Source: Theocolax elegans
Lineage: Eukaryota > Arthropoda > Insecta > Hymenoptera > Cerocephalidae
Direction of reading: 5' to 3'
NCBI GenBank assembly: GCA_026168455.1
Contig: CM047429.1
Location: 55,807,027 to 55,871,026, forward strand
Length of the DNA stretch: 64,000 bases
How positions within the stretch are numbered: position 1 is the stretch's first letter; each line of letters opens with the position of its first letter. The position numbers and the translations under genes were made by a program. Positions 31,305 through 41,681 of this stretch are shown here, in pieces. The notes under the pieces were generated by a model that was not told the DNA's origin, did not search any database, and saw only the letters and a program-made list of their open reading frames with translations.

Positions 31305-32661
31305 ATCTGAAAAACATGTATCGCAATCAGCTGATGGTTCAACCTCTTGAACACAAAGCTGTTAAACCATCAGCGAATGTAGACAACTAACACTTGAACA
31401 CAAAGTGTAGCCAACCACATCCCCACTAATGCACCGCGAGAACGTACGACGCCTGCAGCACATCAGCAGACCAGCTGTGCCGATGAATGCAACTTTTAAA
31501 ACATTTTAATAATTATTATTTATTATGTACACAGGGTACACGTGAATCCGGATTCTGTTGTGAAAATTATTTATTTTCCAAGAAGGTCTAGACCAACCTT
31601 CTGCCCGGGGAAACTCTTCTCATGTCAATTCTCATTTTAAACAGCGCATCACTTTGTTAACGTTAACTTTTACTTAATATCCTTTTAAAGTTGCTTAGAC
31701 ATTTGTTGGACCGATATTGTATCGCATGCGGTACGAGAAAGAGGAAAAAGAAAAGAAAAGAAAATGAAGAACAGCTGATCCGAATTTAGCGCGCAAGATC
31801 CTGCCTATCTAGCCTTTCGTCTACCATATTTCGCGCTTCTTTGCATCGAGAACGCCCCGCTCCGCGCTCACCTAGTCTCACTCGTTTCCCTACTACGTAA
31901 GTACGCGTCTCCGCTCTCTTCCCCACTTCGCGCGCGCCCGAACTCGCGCTTCTCCCGTACACGCCCTTCTCCCGTACTCGCCCTTCTCTCTCTTTCTCGA
32001 GTGTTCCCGAGCTCGTTCGGCCACTCTCGCCTTGCGCTCTCCTTCTAACTCGCACTCACGCTCTCCCTCTCACTCGCACTCACGCTCTCCTTCTCTCTCG
32101 CACTCTCGCTCTCCTTCTCTCTCGCATTCTCGCTCTCCTTCTCACTCGCATTCTCGCTCTCCTTCTCACTCGCACTCTCGCTCTGCTATTCCTACTTCGT
32201 CGCTCATGTGTTCCCGCCGCATGCAATACCCGGTACAAACAAATGCCGCGCTCTGACCTTTCCAAGGTCCTGTTCCACGAATTTTTCGAACAAAAGACAA
32301 ACGTGTCTGTGAACATTTTTCCTCATCACACTCACAATTTTTCTCATCTAGGCTTTTCTCATCGCATCCACACAAGATTAATAATAGATTAATAAATAAA
32401 TTAATAAAATTAATAAACCATGAATACCGGCCGGTGAATTTGCATAACATGTTAGTCCAAGATCGCATCGCACAACGATATCGTTTTAAACACAAATCAC
32501 CGCGTCGCTATCAAATCGATTTTCACTTCACTTTATTAAGAATTTTCACATACCCTTGGTAATGCTGCTCGTCGCCTTCTCTCCTTCTTCCGACATCCTC
32601 GTTATGCACGACTCTTACCAAAAAGCAGAACCTTCTCTGAATTCCCCGCGCAAATGGAAGC
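31305..32661 (-). other. Copia 5' leader
   Basis: About 1.36 kb between primer site and Gag ATG, longer than usual for Copia. It includes the 24-bp tandem array near 32.1 kb and a GC-rich stretch at 31795-32030. No convincing protein. Confidence 0.6.
32034..32184. repeat. 24-bp tandem repeat CTCTCCTTCTCACTCGCACT...
   Basis: Six imperfect units of a 24-base, pyrimidine-rich motif lie inside the Copia leader. The plus-strand frame reads as Ser-His-Ser-Arg-Ser-Pro repeats, which I take as a by-product rather than a protein. Confidence 0.85.
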
Positions 32662-32679
32662 GGTGGTGGGCCGATAACC
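32662..32679 (-). other. Copia primer-binding site resembling internal tRNA-iMet priming
   Basis: On the minus strand, directly after the 5' LTR, the sequence is GGTTATCGGCCCACC. Drosophila copia uses GGTTATGGGCCCA..., complementary to the anticodon region of initiator tRNA-Met and primed by the 5' half-tRNA. Here one base differs in the first 13. There is no TGG start that would match a tRNA 3' CCA end. Confidence 0.7.
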
Positions 32680-32924
32680 TGATGGATTATTGGGTGGTGG
32701 CAGCAATAAAAACAACACCTCACTACACTTCACTTTATTTAATATAAAAATAATAAAACAATAAAAGTACAAGATAATAAAATCGAGATCTCGCGGTGGC
32801 GCCAAAACGATCAACTCAGATCGGTAGCTGAGGAGAGAGTGAGTCCTCCGACGGACACCGTGCTCTTCTATTGTCTTAAGATGGTGGGGGAAAATCGATA
32901 GAAGGGCCGATCGCAATTCCAACA
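32680..32924 (-). repeat. Copia 5' LTR (right on the plus strand)
   Basis: Same 245-bp sequence as 25786-26030, at a constant offset of 6894. Confidence 0.95.
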
Positions 32925-33096
32925 CTAATAATTAGTTATGTAGAATAAAATATAATTGAAAAAAAAACGACAAATAATACACATAAATTCTAATGCGGGG
33001 TTTAAGTATAGCCGGGCAGATTAAACTTTTTTTAAAACTTCTTGAGTGAAAGAGAGTGAATGAGAGGGAAAGAGAGAGGGAAAAGATATGATATAT

Positions 33097-33131
33097 ATAC
33101 ACACACACACATCGAGTTACTTAAACGCAAA

Positions 33132-33169
<38 letters not shown>
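33097..33169. repeat. (CA)n and (TA)n microsatellites
   Basis: A short ACACACAC run at about 33100-33111 and about 18 TA units at 33134-33169, the latter abutting the foldback element. Confidence 0.9.
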
Positions 33170-33171
<2 letters not shown>

Positions 33172-34165
33172 GGTATTCCACGTGAAGTGGTCCGATCAAA
33201 ATTTTAAAATGCGCCAAATTTTGGGTACACGTTGCAAATGTTTTTAAGAATACAGAAAAAAATTTTTAGGTACCGGAATCTATTTGCTCAAAAGTTATTC
33301 TAACCTCAAAAAGTGAATTTTTTCCAGTTTTTTTCAACACCAGCTGGGTTCATCGCTATTTAACTCAAAATCTATCAACTTTTACTATAGAACATTATAT
33401 GTAACATTCGTTGCTAATTATGTCTAGAATTTATCCTTTTGGGTTAGAATTTCGAATTTCAAGGTAAATGTTAAATAAACTACATGTCAATATTCAACTT
33501 AAAAAAAATCTAACTTCGCCACAATTGATTTTTTTATCCAAAAGTCCAAAAGAAAGCTTGGAGCAATACCTTTCAAATAATCTGTAGCATTTTTATGGCC
33601 TTCAATTCTGTAAAAAGTTATGATAATTTAAAGAAAGACAAAAAATTCACAAAAATTAACATGGTATTTCCCATTTAAATTTTTAAAAAAATTTCGTCTT
33701 TCTTTAAATTATCATAACTTTTTACAGAATTGAAGGCCATAAAAATGCTACAGATTATTTGAAAGGTATTGCTCCAAGCTTTCTTTTGGACTTTTGGATA
33801 AAAAAATCAATTGTGGCGAAGTTAGATTTTTTTCAAGTTGAATATTGACATGTAGTTTATCTATCATTTACCTTGAAATTAGAAATTCTAACCCAGAAGG
33901 ATAAATTCTAGACATAATTAGCAACGAATGTTACATATAATGTTCTATAGTAAAAGTTGATAGATTTTGAGTTAAATAGCGATGAACCCAGCTGGTGTTG
34001 AAAAAAACTGGAAAAAGTTCACTTTTTGAGGTTACAATAACTTTTGAACTAATAAATACCAGTACCTAAAAATTTTTTTCTATATTCTTAAAAACATTTG
34101 CAATGTGTACCCAAAATTTGGCGCATTTTAAAATTTTGATCGGACCACTTCACGTGGAATACCCC
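33170..34165. mobile_element. Foldback element, arms about 475 bp (family A)
   Basis: Left arm 33170-33645 and right arm 34165-33694 are near-perfect reverse complements around a spacer of about 48 bases. Termini are GGGGTATTCCACGTGAAGTG and its complement, flanked on both sides by TA repeats. There is no coding capacity. It is a non-autonomous DNA element inserted at TA. Confidence 0.9.
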
Positions 34166-34403
34166 ATATATATATATATATATAATAATTCAGAAAGAAT
34201 TTGTATCTTCAGCGATGTAACAGTGATAATGTTCATCAAAGCATATTTCATTGTCAATTTTACTGAAAAAAATACTTCATTTTCATATTTTATTGTATCA
34301 AGTATTTCACCAAATTTTAATTGCAATTCATCTTCCTGCAGTACTAAAAAGATATTTTTTTATATTTGGTTCTACGTATATTAACATATGCATAATAATT
34401 ACA

Positions 34404-34492
34404 TTTTTCACCACACGTAGACCAAAAGTACCACATTCCCTCCCGACACCGAAAGAAGAATGTGTTATTTTCGGCCTACTGGTGGTGAAAAA
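34404..34492. repeat. Hairpin, arms about 33 bp
   Basis: TTTTTCACCACACGTAGACC faces GGCCTACTGGTGGTGAAAAA, and the inner ACCACATTC faces GAATGTGTTA. It lies downstream of the TNP2-like fragment and could be a terminal or subterminal structure of that element. Confidence 0.6.
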
Positions 34493-34499
34493 TAGTATA

Positions 34500-35030
34500 C
34501 ATCCCACGAGAGGTAAAATGGTCACCCCATAGCACATGTTTGCCACACTCGCCTTCGGCTCGGGTATCAATTTACATGTGCTATGGTCTGACCAATACTT
34601 TACCTCCCTAGGTATGTAATATACTATTCCATCGCGAGACTTATCGCCAAAGTACGCCTCTTTTTTGGGTATAATTGAACCAAAGGTAAATTTTTGAAGT
34701 TTCATGGAATGTACCATTTTGCACATCTGTAATGCTTGCTTCGTAGCAATCGTTGTCAACAATTTTTTTTTAGAACTTGTCGATTGAGCATTACTCTTAA
34801 TAAAACGATCTCGCTCCGTCTCTCATGCTCCAGAAGTTTACTATTGGACCATTTCTTAACAAAATTCGTGGGTAGTGAACCATCGAATGAAATTTGGGTT
34901 TGAGACTTCCATACGATTCTAAATAAAGCTTGTTTAATTTTTCTATTGATACTTCTAGGCGTTTCGCGTCCGATAAAACTATTCTTGGAGACAAGACATC
35001 AAGAATTTGACATAAAAACTGATATAACAT
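34500..35030 (-). pseudogene. TNP2-like (CACTA/EnSpm-type) transposase C-terminal fragment
   Basis: The frame from 35030 contains LKPKFHSMVHYPRILLRNGP, the block that follows the catalytic core in this transposase family. The larger copy at 48-50 kb has KLHHLSHYPDYIKKPGP at the same place. It stops at 34797, and a shifted piece from 34762 continues the same protein end (QALQMCKMVHSMKLQKFTFG, VKYWSDHSTCKLIPEP). The N-terminal two-thirds are absent. Two small hairpins overlie or follow its 3' end. Family assignment is by shared motifs with the second copy; confidence in the superfamily is moderate. Confidence 0.6.
34509..34607. repeat. Hairpin, arms about 30 bp
   Basis: GAGGTAAAATGGTCACCCCA/TAGCACATG faces CATGTGCTATGGTCTGACCA/ATACTTTACCTC. 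It lies within the C-terminal coding end of the TNP2-like fragment. Confidence 0.6.
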
Positions 35031-35511
35031 ATAATGTTTACAATATTGTCAAATCAAATCACCCATAATAACTCTAAAATAGCGCACAAAACACAACATT
35101 TCTGATGCTGATATTTTAATTTCTTGATGTTTCAGAAATCTATTAAGGGATTGTCGGAGCCAGAGTTTCCTAAAATTGCGACCCTAGAAGTAAGCGTTGT
35201 AGTCTGGTGGCACATTCGATAAAAAAAATATAAAAATATAAATTGTAGCACTTACACCTATTTACAACTATTGAGAAGGATTTTCCCCGTAGCTATTCAT
35301 ACAATTGAATTTTTTGAGTTATCGCCCATGACGCCCAACTCATATTTTTTTAGAAAAATATGAACTACGGGCCGGCTGTAAGCAAATCTAAACGACTGCG
35401 TCGCCATATTGGGCCGCTACTCAACCGTGACAAATACCAAACAAGTTCAGAGATGGCGCCAGGTGGACTTTTTTGCAGTAATTATCTACAGCTCTCACTT
35501 TTTATATATGT

Positions 35512-35516
<5 letters not shown>
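35031..35516. other. Unassigned AT-rich stretch
   Basis: No gene. A short perfect palindrome ATATTTTTTTAGAAAAATAT lies at about 35342-35361. Confidence 0.5.

Positions 35517-35548
<32 letters not shown>
35517..35548. repeat. (TC)n microsatellite
   Basis: About 16 uninterrupted TC units. Confidence 0.95.
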
Positions 35549-35550
<2 letters not shown>

Positions 35551-35559
35551 TGAGTAGTA

Positions 35560-36269
35560 ATAAGCGGTAGCCTCCGACGTCTCCTACAATATCTGTATTA
35601 TTCTTCAATCTGCTAACATTTTTTGGGAGTTTACACTGTCTTACAGGAAGCAGGCTCTCCAGTGGCTCTTTATCGTATATAAAGCCTTGCTTTTTATTAA
35701 TTCATTGAGCCGTGGAGACCGATATTAATATTATCGTGTGGGCATTCCTGATCGAGCCATATTGAAGACATCAGCCATGCTGTAACCGACTGTAATAGTG
35801 ACGGGTCAATTGTGGTCAACCTCCCAGCCTAAGCCAGTGACATCATAGTTAAGTGACCATCTGTGTACACGTATAGTGACCACTGCTTAGTGACAGTGCC
35901 GTTAATAGTGTGACATAGTGACAGTCTTTCAGACGATATAAACAATTTTTAATTCACATATTTGTTTCCTTATTACATAAAATTTATTCATAAGTTAATT
36001 AATTAATAATGTTTTATTATATGTAATATTGATATTTAGTAGAATAATCGAGTTTATAGATTAGGTTATGGTTTGCTATTTAAGTGGCCACGTGTTTTAT
36101 TATTGTAATGTACGAATATACCGCTAGGTGGCTACGCGTTTCTTTTCACTCTATCCACAATTAAAACTAGTGTGATAAGTCTATAAGACTGGCTATTGAG
36201 TAAAAGTACGTGCATTTAGTCTAATAATTTTAATGCACATATATTAAAGATTTAACTTCGACTAAATTT
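35560..36269 (+). other. Probable LINE 5' UTR
   Basis: A non-coding, mixed-composition block leads into LINE ORF1. It contains recurring TAGTGAC(A/C) pentads between 35800 and 35930. Its exact 5' border is not visible. Confidence 0.4.
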
Positions 36270-37220
36270 ATGCCTCGTAAAAATAAAAATATTAATTTAC
36301 TCTTATCTAACGATACTGAGAGCTGCGTACTCGGTGACAACTCATTCGATGTTGTTAGTGAACTAATACGGCCCACGCCTTGTAGTACATCACGAAATTC
36401 TGATATTAATTTCGAAAAGTGACAAGCTTCCCCGTTTGGACCTTCGATTTCCCAAATTAATAAGCTAAGTCGTATGAATCATTCATTTGAGGAGACAAAT
36501 AGTACTAACTGCGATTTAAGTTCAACAAATTCTATTCAGGAACCCGTTAATATAACAATGGCTGATGACACTCCTCCTAAGTGGTTTAAAGATTACTTAA
36601 TAAATTTTAACAAATTCACTGAGGATATAAAAGTTAGGGTTTCTGCGCTCGAATCTGAGATTGCAGATATAAAATCTTCTTTTACCACGACATTGTATGA
36701 TGTTAAAAGTAATATTAATGCTTTCTCTAATAATATGATACTCACTGATTCATGTGAAATAAAAATCAATGGACTGTCCTTGGAAACTAAGGAACAACCC
36801 GGTCAAATAATGAGTTCATTGTTAGGTGTGCTCGGTCTTGCAGGACTGCAAAATCAACCTATTTTTGCTCGTGAGTGGGTAATTAATCAAGAGTAGTACC
36901 TCTTCCCAGCCTACTATTCAGCGCTCGGATATAGAAAACTCTTCTTGGTCACTGATTATTAAAGCATCGTCACCCACAGTACGTGATCTTATTCTATCCA
37001 AATCTGCTGGACTTAAAAATCATACATCTCAAACTATCTTCGGTTACGGAGGATCGCGCAAAATTTACTTATCTCCTATATGGCCACAGAATATTTATGT
37101 GCTAGAGAAACAAGCTAGGATAATTGCTAAAAAAAAAGGGTATATGCGACCAGTTGTTCGTAATCTAACGGTGTGTATGCGGAAATCGCTCTCCTCTCAT
37201 CCCTATCAGAGATATAAATG
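36270..37220 (+). pseudogene. LINE ORF1-like RNA-binding protein, broken
   Basis: The frame opens at ATG 36270 (MPRKNKNINLLLSND). It meets TGA at 36420, continues in the same frame to 36896 with a coiled-coil-like stretch (RVSALESEIADIKSSF), then resumes in another frame. That part reads WSLIIKASSPTVRDLILSKS, FGYGGSRKIYLSPIWPQNIY and NLTVCMRKS, ending at 37220. Coiled coil followed by a basic RNA-binding tail, directly upstream of an endonuclease frame, is the ORF1 arrangement of Jockey/CR1-group LINEs. One premature stop and one frameshift inactivate it. Confidence 0.6.
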
Positions 37221-37324
37221 AGCTGAATGCTCTATCCGCAATTCACACTCGCTCTAGTGTAACTTTATTATCGACTAATTATAACAATCAACATGAGATT
37301 TTACCGAACAGACGGGTTCTTTAG

Positions 37325-37785
37325 AGCAGATTAACGATAAATATCTATCTATCGGTCACATTAATATAAATAGGCTTAAGGCTAACTTTAGTTTAATTGA
37401 AGCACACTGTCGTAGCAATTTTTATGACATAATTGCTGTTTCGGAAACTTTTCTTAAGTCAGAGGATAATAATGCAATTGTTTCACTTTATGGTTTCACT
37501 CTTTATCGGCTAGACAGAATGGGGAAAGATGGGGGTGGAGTTGGGGTTTATGTTAGAAATTCTCACCAAGTCAAGATCCTAAGACAGTCCAACGAGGAAT
37601 TTGATAATACCCCAGAATACCTTGTCCTCGAAATTACTGCTGCTAATAGTAATACTAAAATATTATTCTCTGTTCTCTATCGAAGACCGAAAGCACCATA
37701 CCCCACTGAATATTTTAATGAACTTTTGGATATTATTTCATCATATGATCACTGTATCATTACAGGCAATTTTAATATTAATATG
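37325..37785 (+). pseudogene. LINE ORF2, APE-type endonuclease part only
   Basis: The reading frame SIGHINI, then FYDIIAVSETFLKSEDN, then GFTLYRLDRMGKDGGGVGVYV and HCIITGNFNINM matches the apurinic-like endonuclease of non-LTR retrotransposons. The Glu of SET is present. The TGDFN-type motif reads TGNFN, losing a catalytic Asp. The frame is cut at 37785 by joining to a BEL/Pao remnant, so RT is absent. Retention of the 5' half is atypical because LINEs usually lose their 5' ends. Confidence 0.75.
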
Positions 37786-39850
37786 GCGCCACCGCCGCGC
37801 CCCCTCTCTCCACAGGCCGTTTAGCAGAGGTCAGAGCAACGTCGCCTCAGGTCAATGGCAACTGCCCCGCCTGTTCGGCCACTCACTATATCGGCTACTG
37901 CGAGACATTTCAGCGGATGAGCCCAGTAGACCGAAAACGCCTCGCAACAGAACGTAGGCTCTGCTTCAACTGCTTGAGGGATGGACACGTGATCCGACAC
38001 TGCCCTTCCAAGTCATCGTGTAGAACGTGCAACGAGTCGCACCACACTCTGCTGCATGTACCAAAGCGCCCTGGCCCAGGAACAACGGCACCTACACCCG
38101 CCAAGCTGACCCAGTGTACACTCTTGACGGCCGCTACTGCTGCTACCCCAATGGAATCAGACCCACTGTCGCAGTGGACTGAGGGCGACATAGATCAAAA
38201 CCCTGACGGCATGACTCGCCGTGCTTCCAACGGCCATAGCAGTCATCGGGGATGGAAGACGACGCAAGGAAAAGGTTCGGGCCCTACTCGACCCCTGCTC
38301 TGAAGCTACCTTCGCTAATATGAGCGTCGCAAGACGCTTAGGCATCAGCTTCGAGCGAGTCAACATCGGAGTCTCCGGAGTTTCAGGCTGCTCAATCGAC
38401 TCAGCCCGCATTCGCACCCACCTCTTCGTGCATGGTAAGCCATCAGGCAGATTGCTGCGCTTCGAGGCCTACGGACTTGCACGCATTGGAGTCACCACCC
38501 CCGCCGCCCAACTGCCGGGAATCATCGCATCCGAATTCAAGGGTCTCGAACTTGCTGATCCCACGCTCGCGACTCCTGGGGGAGTGGACATAGTGTTCGG
38601 GGCCAATGTCTACGGCCGGCTATTCCTGTCCGGCATCATTCACCGACAGCGCTTAATTGCACAAGAAACTGTCTTTGGGTGGACGATCACTGGTACGGTA
38701 GAGGTGAACGGGCCCACAACAACGGATTTTGTTAGCCGGTGCACCCAGACCACGCCAAGCCACGAAAACCTCATCGATCTAGTCCAACGATTCTGGTCAC
38801 TAGAGGATGTTCCGCGATCGGTCAGGGAGTCACCCTCAGATGCCGAGTGCGAACGACTCTTTGTAGAAGGTCACCGCGCATTGTTCCTATCCCGTTTAAG
38901 AAAGACGCAGTCACGCGGCTGAGCGAGAGCCTAGATCAAGCCCAAATCTCTCTCGCCACGACACATCGACGAATGCAGCGCGACCAAAGGCTCGCAACTG
39001 CCTACACCCGCTTCATGGAAGAATACACCAAGAGCGGGCACATGCGCCCTATCACCACCAAGGAAGCGAACGACCCGTCACTAAGAACCTGCTACATCTG
39101 TCACCACGGTATCTGGCAACGGTGCGACGAAGGCGTCAAGCTCCGCGTGGTATTCAATGCCTCACGACCTACGTCCAGTGGTTTCAGCCTGAACGACACG
39201 ATGCACGCCGGTCCCAAGCTCCAATCTGACATTGCCATTGTCATCACTCGCTGGAGAAGCAAACGAGTCGCCTTCTGCGCCGACGTAAAAATGATGTTTC
39301 GGCAAGTCTGGGTCAAACCCGAATACACGCACCTACAGCGAATTCTTTGGAGTCCCAGCCCGGAGATCCCCACCACCCACTACGCCCTTTCCCCGTCACC
39401 TACGGGGAAGCCAGCGCGCCATATCTTGCCATAAAAACGCTGAAGCAACTCTGCCAGGACGAAGGAGCCAATCTCCCTGAAGCCGTTGACGCGGTCAACA
39501 GGGAACTGTACGTAGATGACTTCCTCAGCGGAGCAGACGACCTCAAATCAGCACGTCGTCGGCGCGATCAACTAATCGCTCTTCTCAAGGCAGGTGGCTT
39601 TACACTCAAGAAATGGGTCTCTAACAGCACCGATCTCTTGGAGGACATCCCAATCGAGGATAAACTCCGATCAACATGGCTACAGTTTTCAACGGACGGT
39701 CCGGTTAACAAACTGGGGATCTCCTGGAATCCAGTTCAGGAGTGTTTCAGATTCACATCGTCCACTGTTGCATCCACGGCCACGCTCACCAAGAGGACAA
39801 TCCTTGCCGGACTAACCCCTCCCTCGCTTAACTTCGTTATTCTGTACTGC
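37786..39850 (+). pseudogene. BEL/Pao retrotransposon remnant (Gag end, protease, RT)
   Basis: Blocks in order: CPACSATHYIGYCETFQRMS and CFNCLRDGHVIRHC (Pao-type Gag knuckles). The protease region is VRALLDPCSEATFANMSVA, where LLD-P-C replaces the usual D-S/T/Q-G. GIIHRQRLIAQETVFGWTIT follows. RT has KLRVVFNASRPTSSGFSLND, VAFCADVKMMFRQVWV and YVDDFLSGADDLKSARR. Frames change at about 38260, 38900 and 39380, so it is dead. Both ends are lost: it starts at the LINE junction and stops near 39845 before RNase H. No LTR was recognised. The sequence is GC-richer than its surroundings and differs from the complete BEL at 52-59 kb. Confidence 0.8.
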
Positions 39851-40384
39851 GAGTTTTCGAAATCGTGTATCTGCAAATCTTTGCTTTTTCTCTTTTTTTC
39901 TCTCGTCCTTTTAACTTGTTGAGTGTTGCTAGTCGCGGCAATGACTTCCGACTGCACGCGTACGACAAAAGGTAACGAGTATATATATATATATAATTTC
40001 GAATATTAAAAAAGAAATTACATAATTATATAGAATGTAAATTCAATCTGTACGTTTAAATATTATTCTAATTTTTACTATCGGTAGTAATTGAGCTTGA
40101 AAATTTGGTAATGTTCATATTTTGAAATATAGATGTTTGTATAAGCGAGTTAAAAAAACTTTCATGTTTTAATGAAATCATTGGTAAATTATTTTTTTTT
40201 TTTATTGTACATTTAGTTAATATAAGAAAAAAAAATTGGCTACCTCAGCAAATTTAAGCTTTCAGATGGTTGTCTTTAAATAAAATAAATAATGATGTTG
40301 AAATAGTATCAAATTTATTAAATGTTACTGTAGCTTAAATTGGTGGCCATGCTAGCAGCAATAAATAAATAATCTATAAGTATA
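39851..40384. other. AT-rich spacer
   Basis: No gene. Contains a short TA run at 39980-39996 and a poly-T run near 40190. Confidence 0.5.
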
Positions 40385-41660
40385 CTAAGTGTAAAACGAA
40401 GTTGAATTGCAGCCAAAATGTTTGTTAATTTTTCTTTTTTGAACGACTCTTAAGTGTGCAGGACCTAGAAGCTTCAACTTTTCCAATAACAGCTTTTGGT
40501 GATGGTGTTTGAATATTTTTTAAATCATTACTTAGGTCTTTTGCAAAGGGTACGTGATTTGTTAATGATAAGTTTTTAAATGAGACATTTAAATTGGATG
40601 TATCATTAACTTTTGATTGATCATTATTTTCATCAAAATTGACTGCTCTATTTTGTTTTCATTTGAATAAAATATTATTTAAAAATTGTAGCTTATCATT
40701 AAACTTATAATCTACTTCTTCAGAAGCTATATTAATCAGTTCATCTGTGACAACTTTCAATCTCCTTCGTTTTTCTCCAATCGTTAATTTACGGGGTATT
40801 TTTACGCTATGAATGACTACTTTTCTTGGCTGCCTCTCTAGAAAAAAGCAATAAGTTTGAATTTAAAGTTATTTATCCGAATTATTATTACAAAAATGAA
40901 ATTAATTATTTCTTGGCATGTAATTTCCTAATTATTGATATCAATTTGTATGATGATAAAATTATACTTTGTTGTAAATTAGACACAAAAATGAAACTTA
41001 CGATTATTTTTTATGTTGAATCCCGAGCTATAATCAGGTGAATTTGATATGATAGTATTAAATGAGCCTTTCCATCGATCGTCGCACAAAATTCTATCAT
41101 ATAAGTGCAATTTAAATTTGTGACGTACTGCCAATATATGCTTGCAAGGAAGCAACATACTTGATCTAATGGAACATGAACAATTAAGAGGTGTAACACA
41201 TTTATATTCCTTAGAGTAATAAATGGGCACATCTCTATTTCTTCTTCAACTTTCTTAAATGCATATTCACTTAATAATGTTTTATATTGACTTTTGGCAC
41301 AATCAAAATTACTACCTACATCTTTTTTTAAAATATATTGCACATCTTCATAAGTTGCTTCTAGGTTTCGATTCTCAGACCATTTAAAAAAGTCTTTTAT
41401 AAACGACACTAACGAATTGTATTTAGTTTGTAGAAAACCTTTCAGCTTACTGTTTATTGACTCGATACGATTGTTAGTACAGTTACCTAAATTAGATTCA
41501 AAAACCCTGCACCTTGCCCACTCCTCTCTAAAGGAGTGCCAGTTTTTATTGAAGTATTCTATAATAGGTTTTGGTGCCGTTCGAATAAATTCACTATATA
41601 AACTATCATAAACTTCTTTACTTAAACTTTTAACCATCTTGTCCAGGTAATATAATGCTT
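40385..41660 (-). pseudogene. MULE-type transposase/ZSWIM-like C-terminal part with one intron
   Basis: Minus-strand block from 41660: KALYYLDKMVKSLSKEVYDS, then CTNNRIESINSKLKGFLQ, then DFFKWSENRNLEATYED. After a frame shift near 41230 a SWIM zinc finger CSCSIRSSMLLPCKHI (CxC...CxH) follows. The catalytic part of the MULE transposase would lie upstream and is absent; the copy is truncated at a GAGA repeat near 41680. A GTAAGT donor (41001) and TTTTCTAG acceptor (exon restarts at 40837) join in phase. This adds a basic C-terminus (RQPRKVVIHSVKIPRKL) running to about 40390, with one in-frame TGA near 40660. Known MULE proteins and their ZSWIM relatives carry this RIES...SWIM order. Confidence 0.65.
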
Positions 41661-41681
41661 TCTCTCTCTCTCTCTCTTTTA
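41661..41681. repeat. (CT)n microsatellite
   Basis: About ten CT units at the truncated end of the MULE remnant. Confidence 0.9.

Larger units (their letters stand above)
25786..32924 (-). mobile_element. Full-length Ty1/Copia retrotransposon with broken polyprotein, minus strand
   Basis: It is bounded by two 245-bp LTRs and flanked by the 5-bp duplication CTAAT (25781-25785 and 32925-32929). Minus-strand order is leader, Gag with zinc knuckle, integrase zinc and core pieces, reverse transcriptase, RNase H, polypurine tract. Integrase before RT is the Copia arrangement. The LTRs differ by one base that I can see (AATTTAA versus TATTTAA), yet pol is split into many frames by stops and shifts. 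A recently inserted but already defective copy fits best. Confidence 0.93.

Noticed and set aside
32032..32256. SHSHSRSPS-like repetitive open frame resembling an SR protein
   Set aside because: It is a by-product of the 24-bp tandem repeat in the Copia leader, on the antisense strand.
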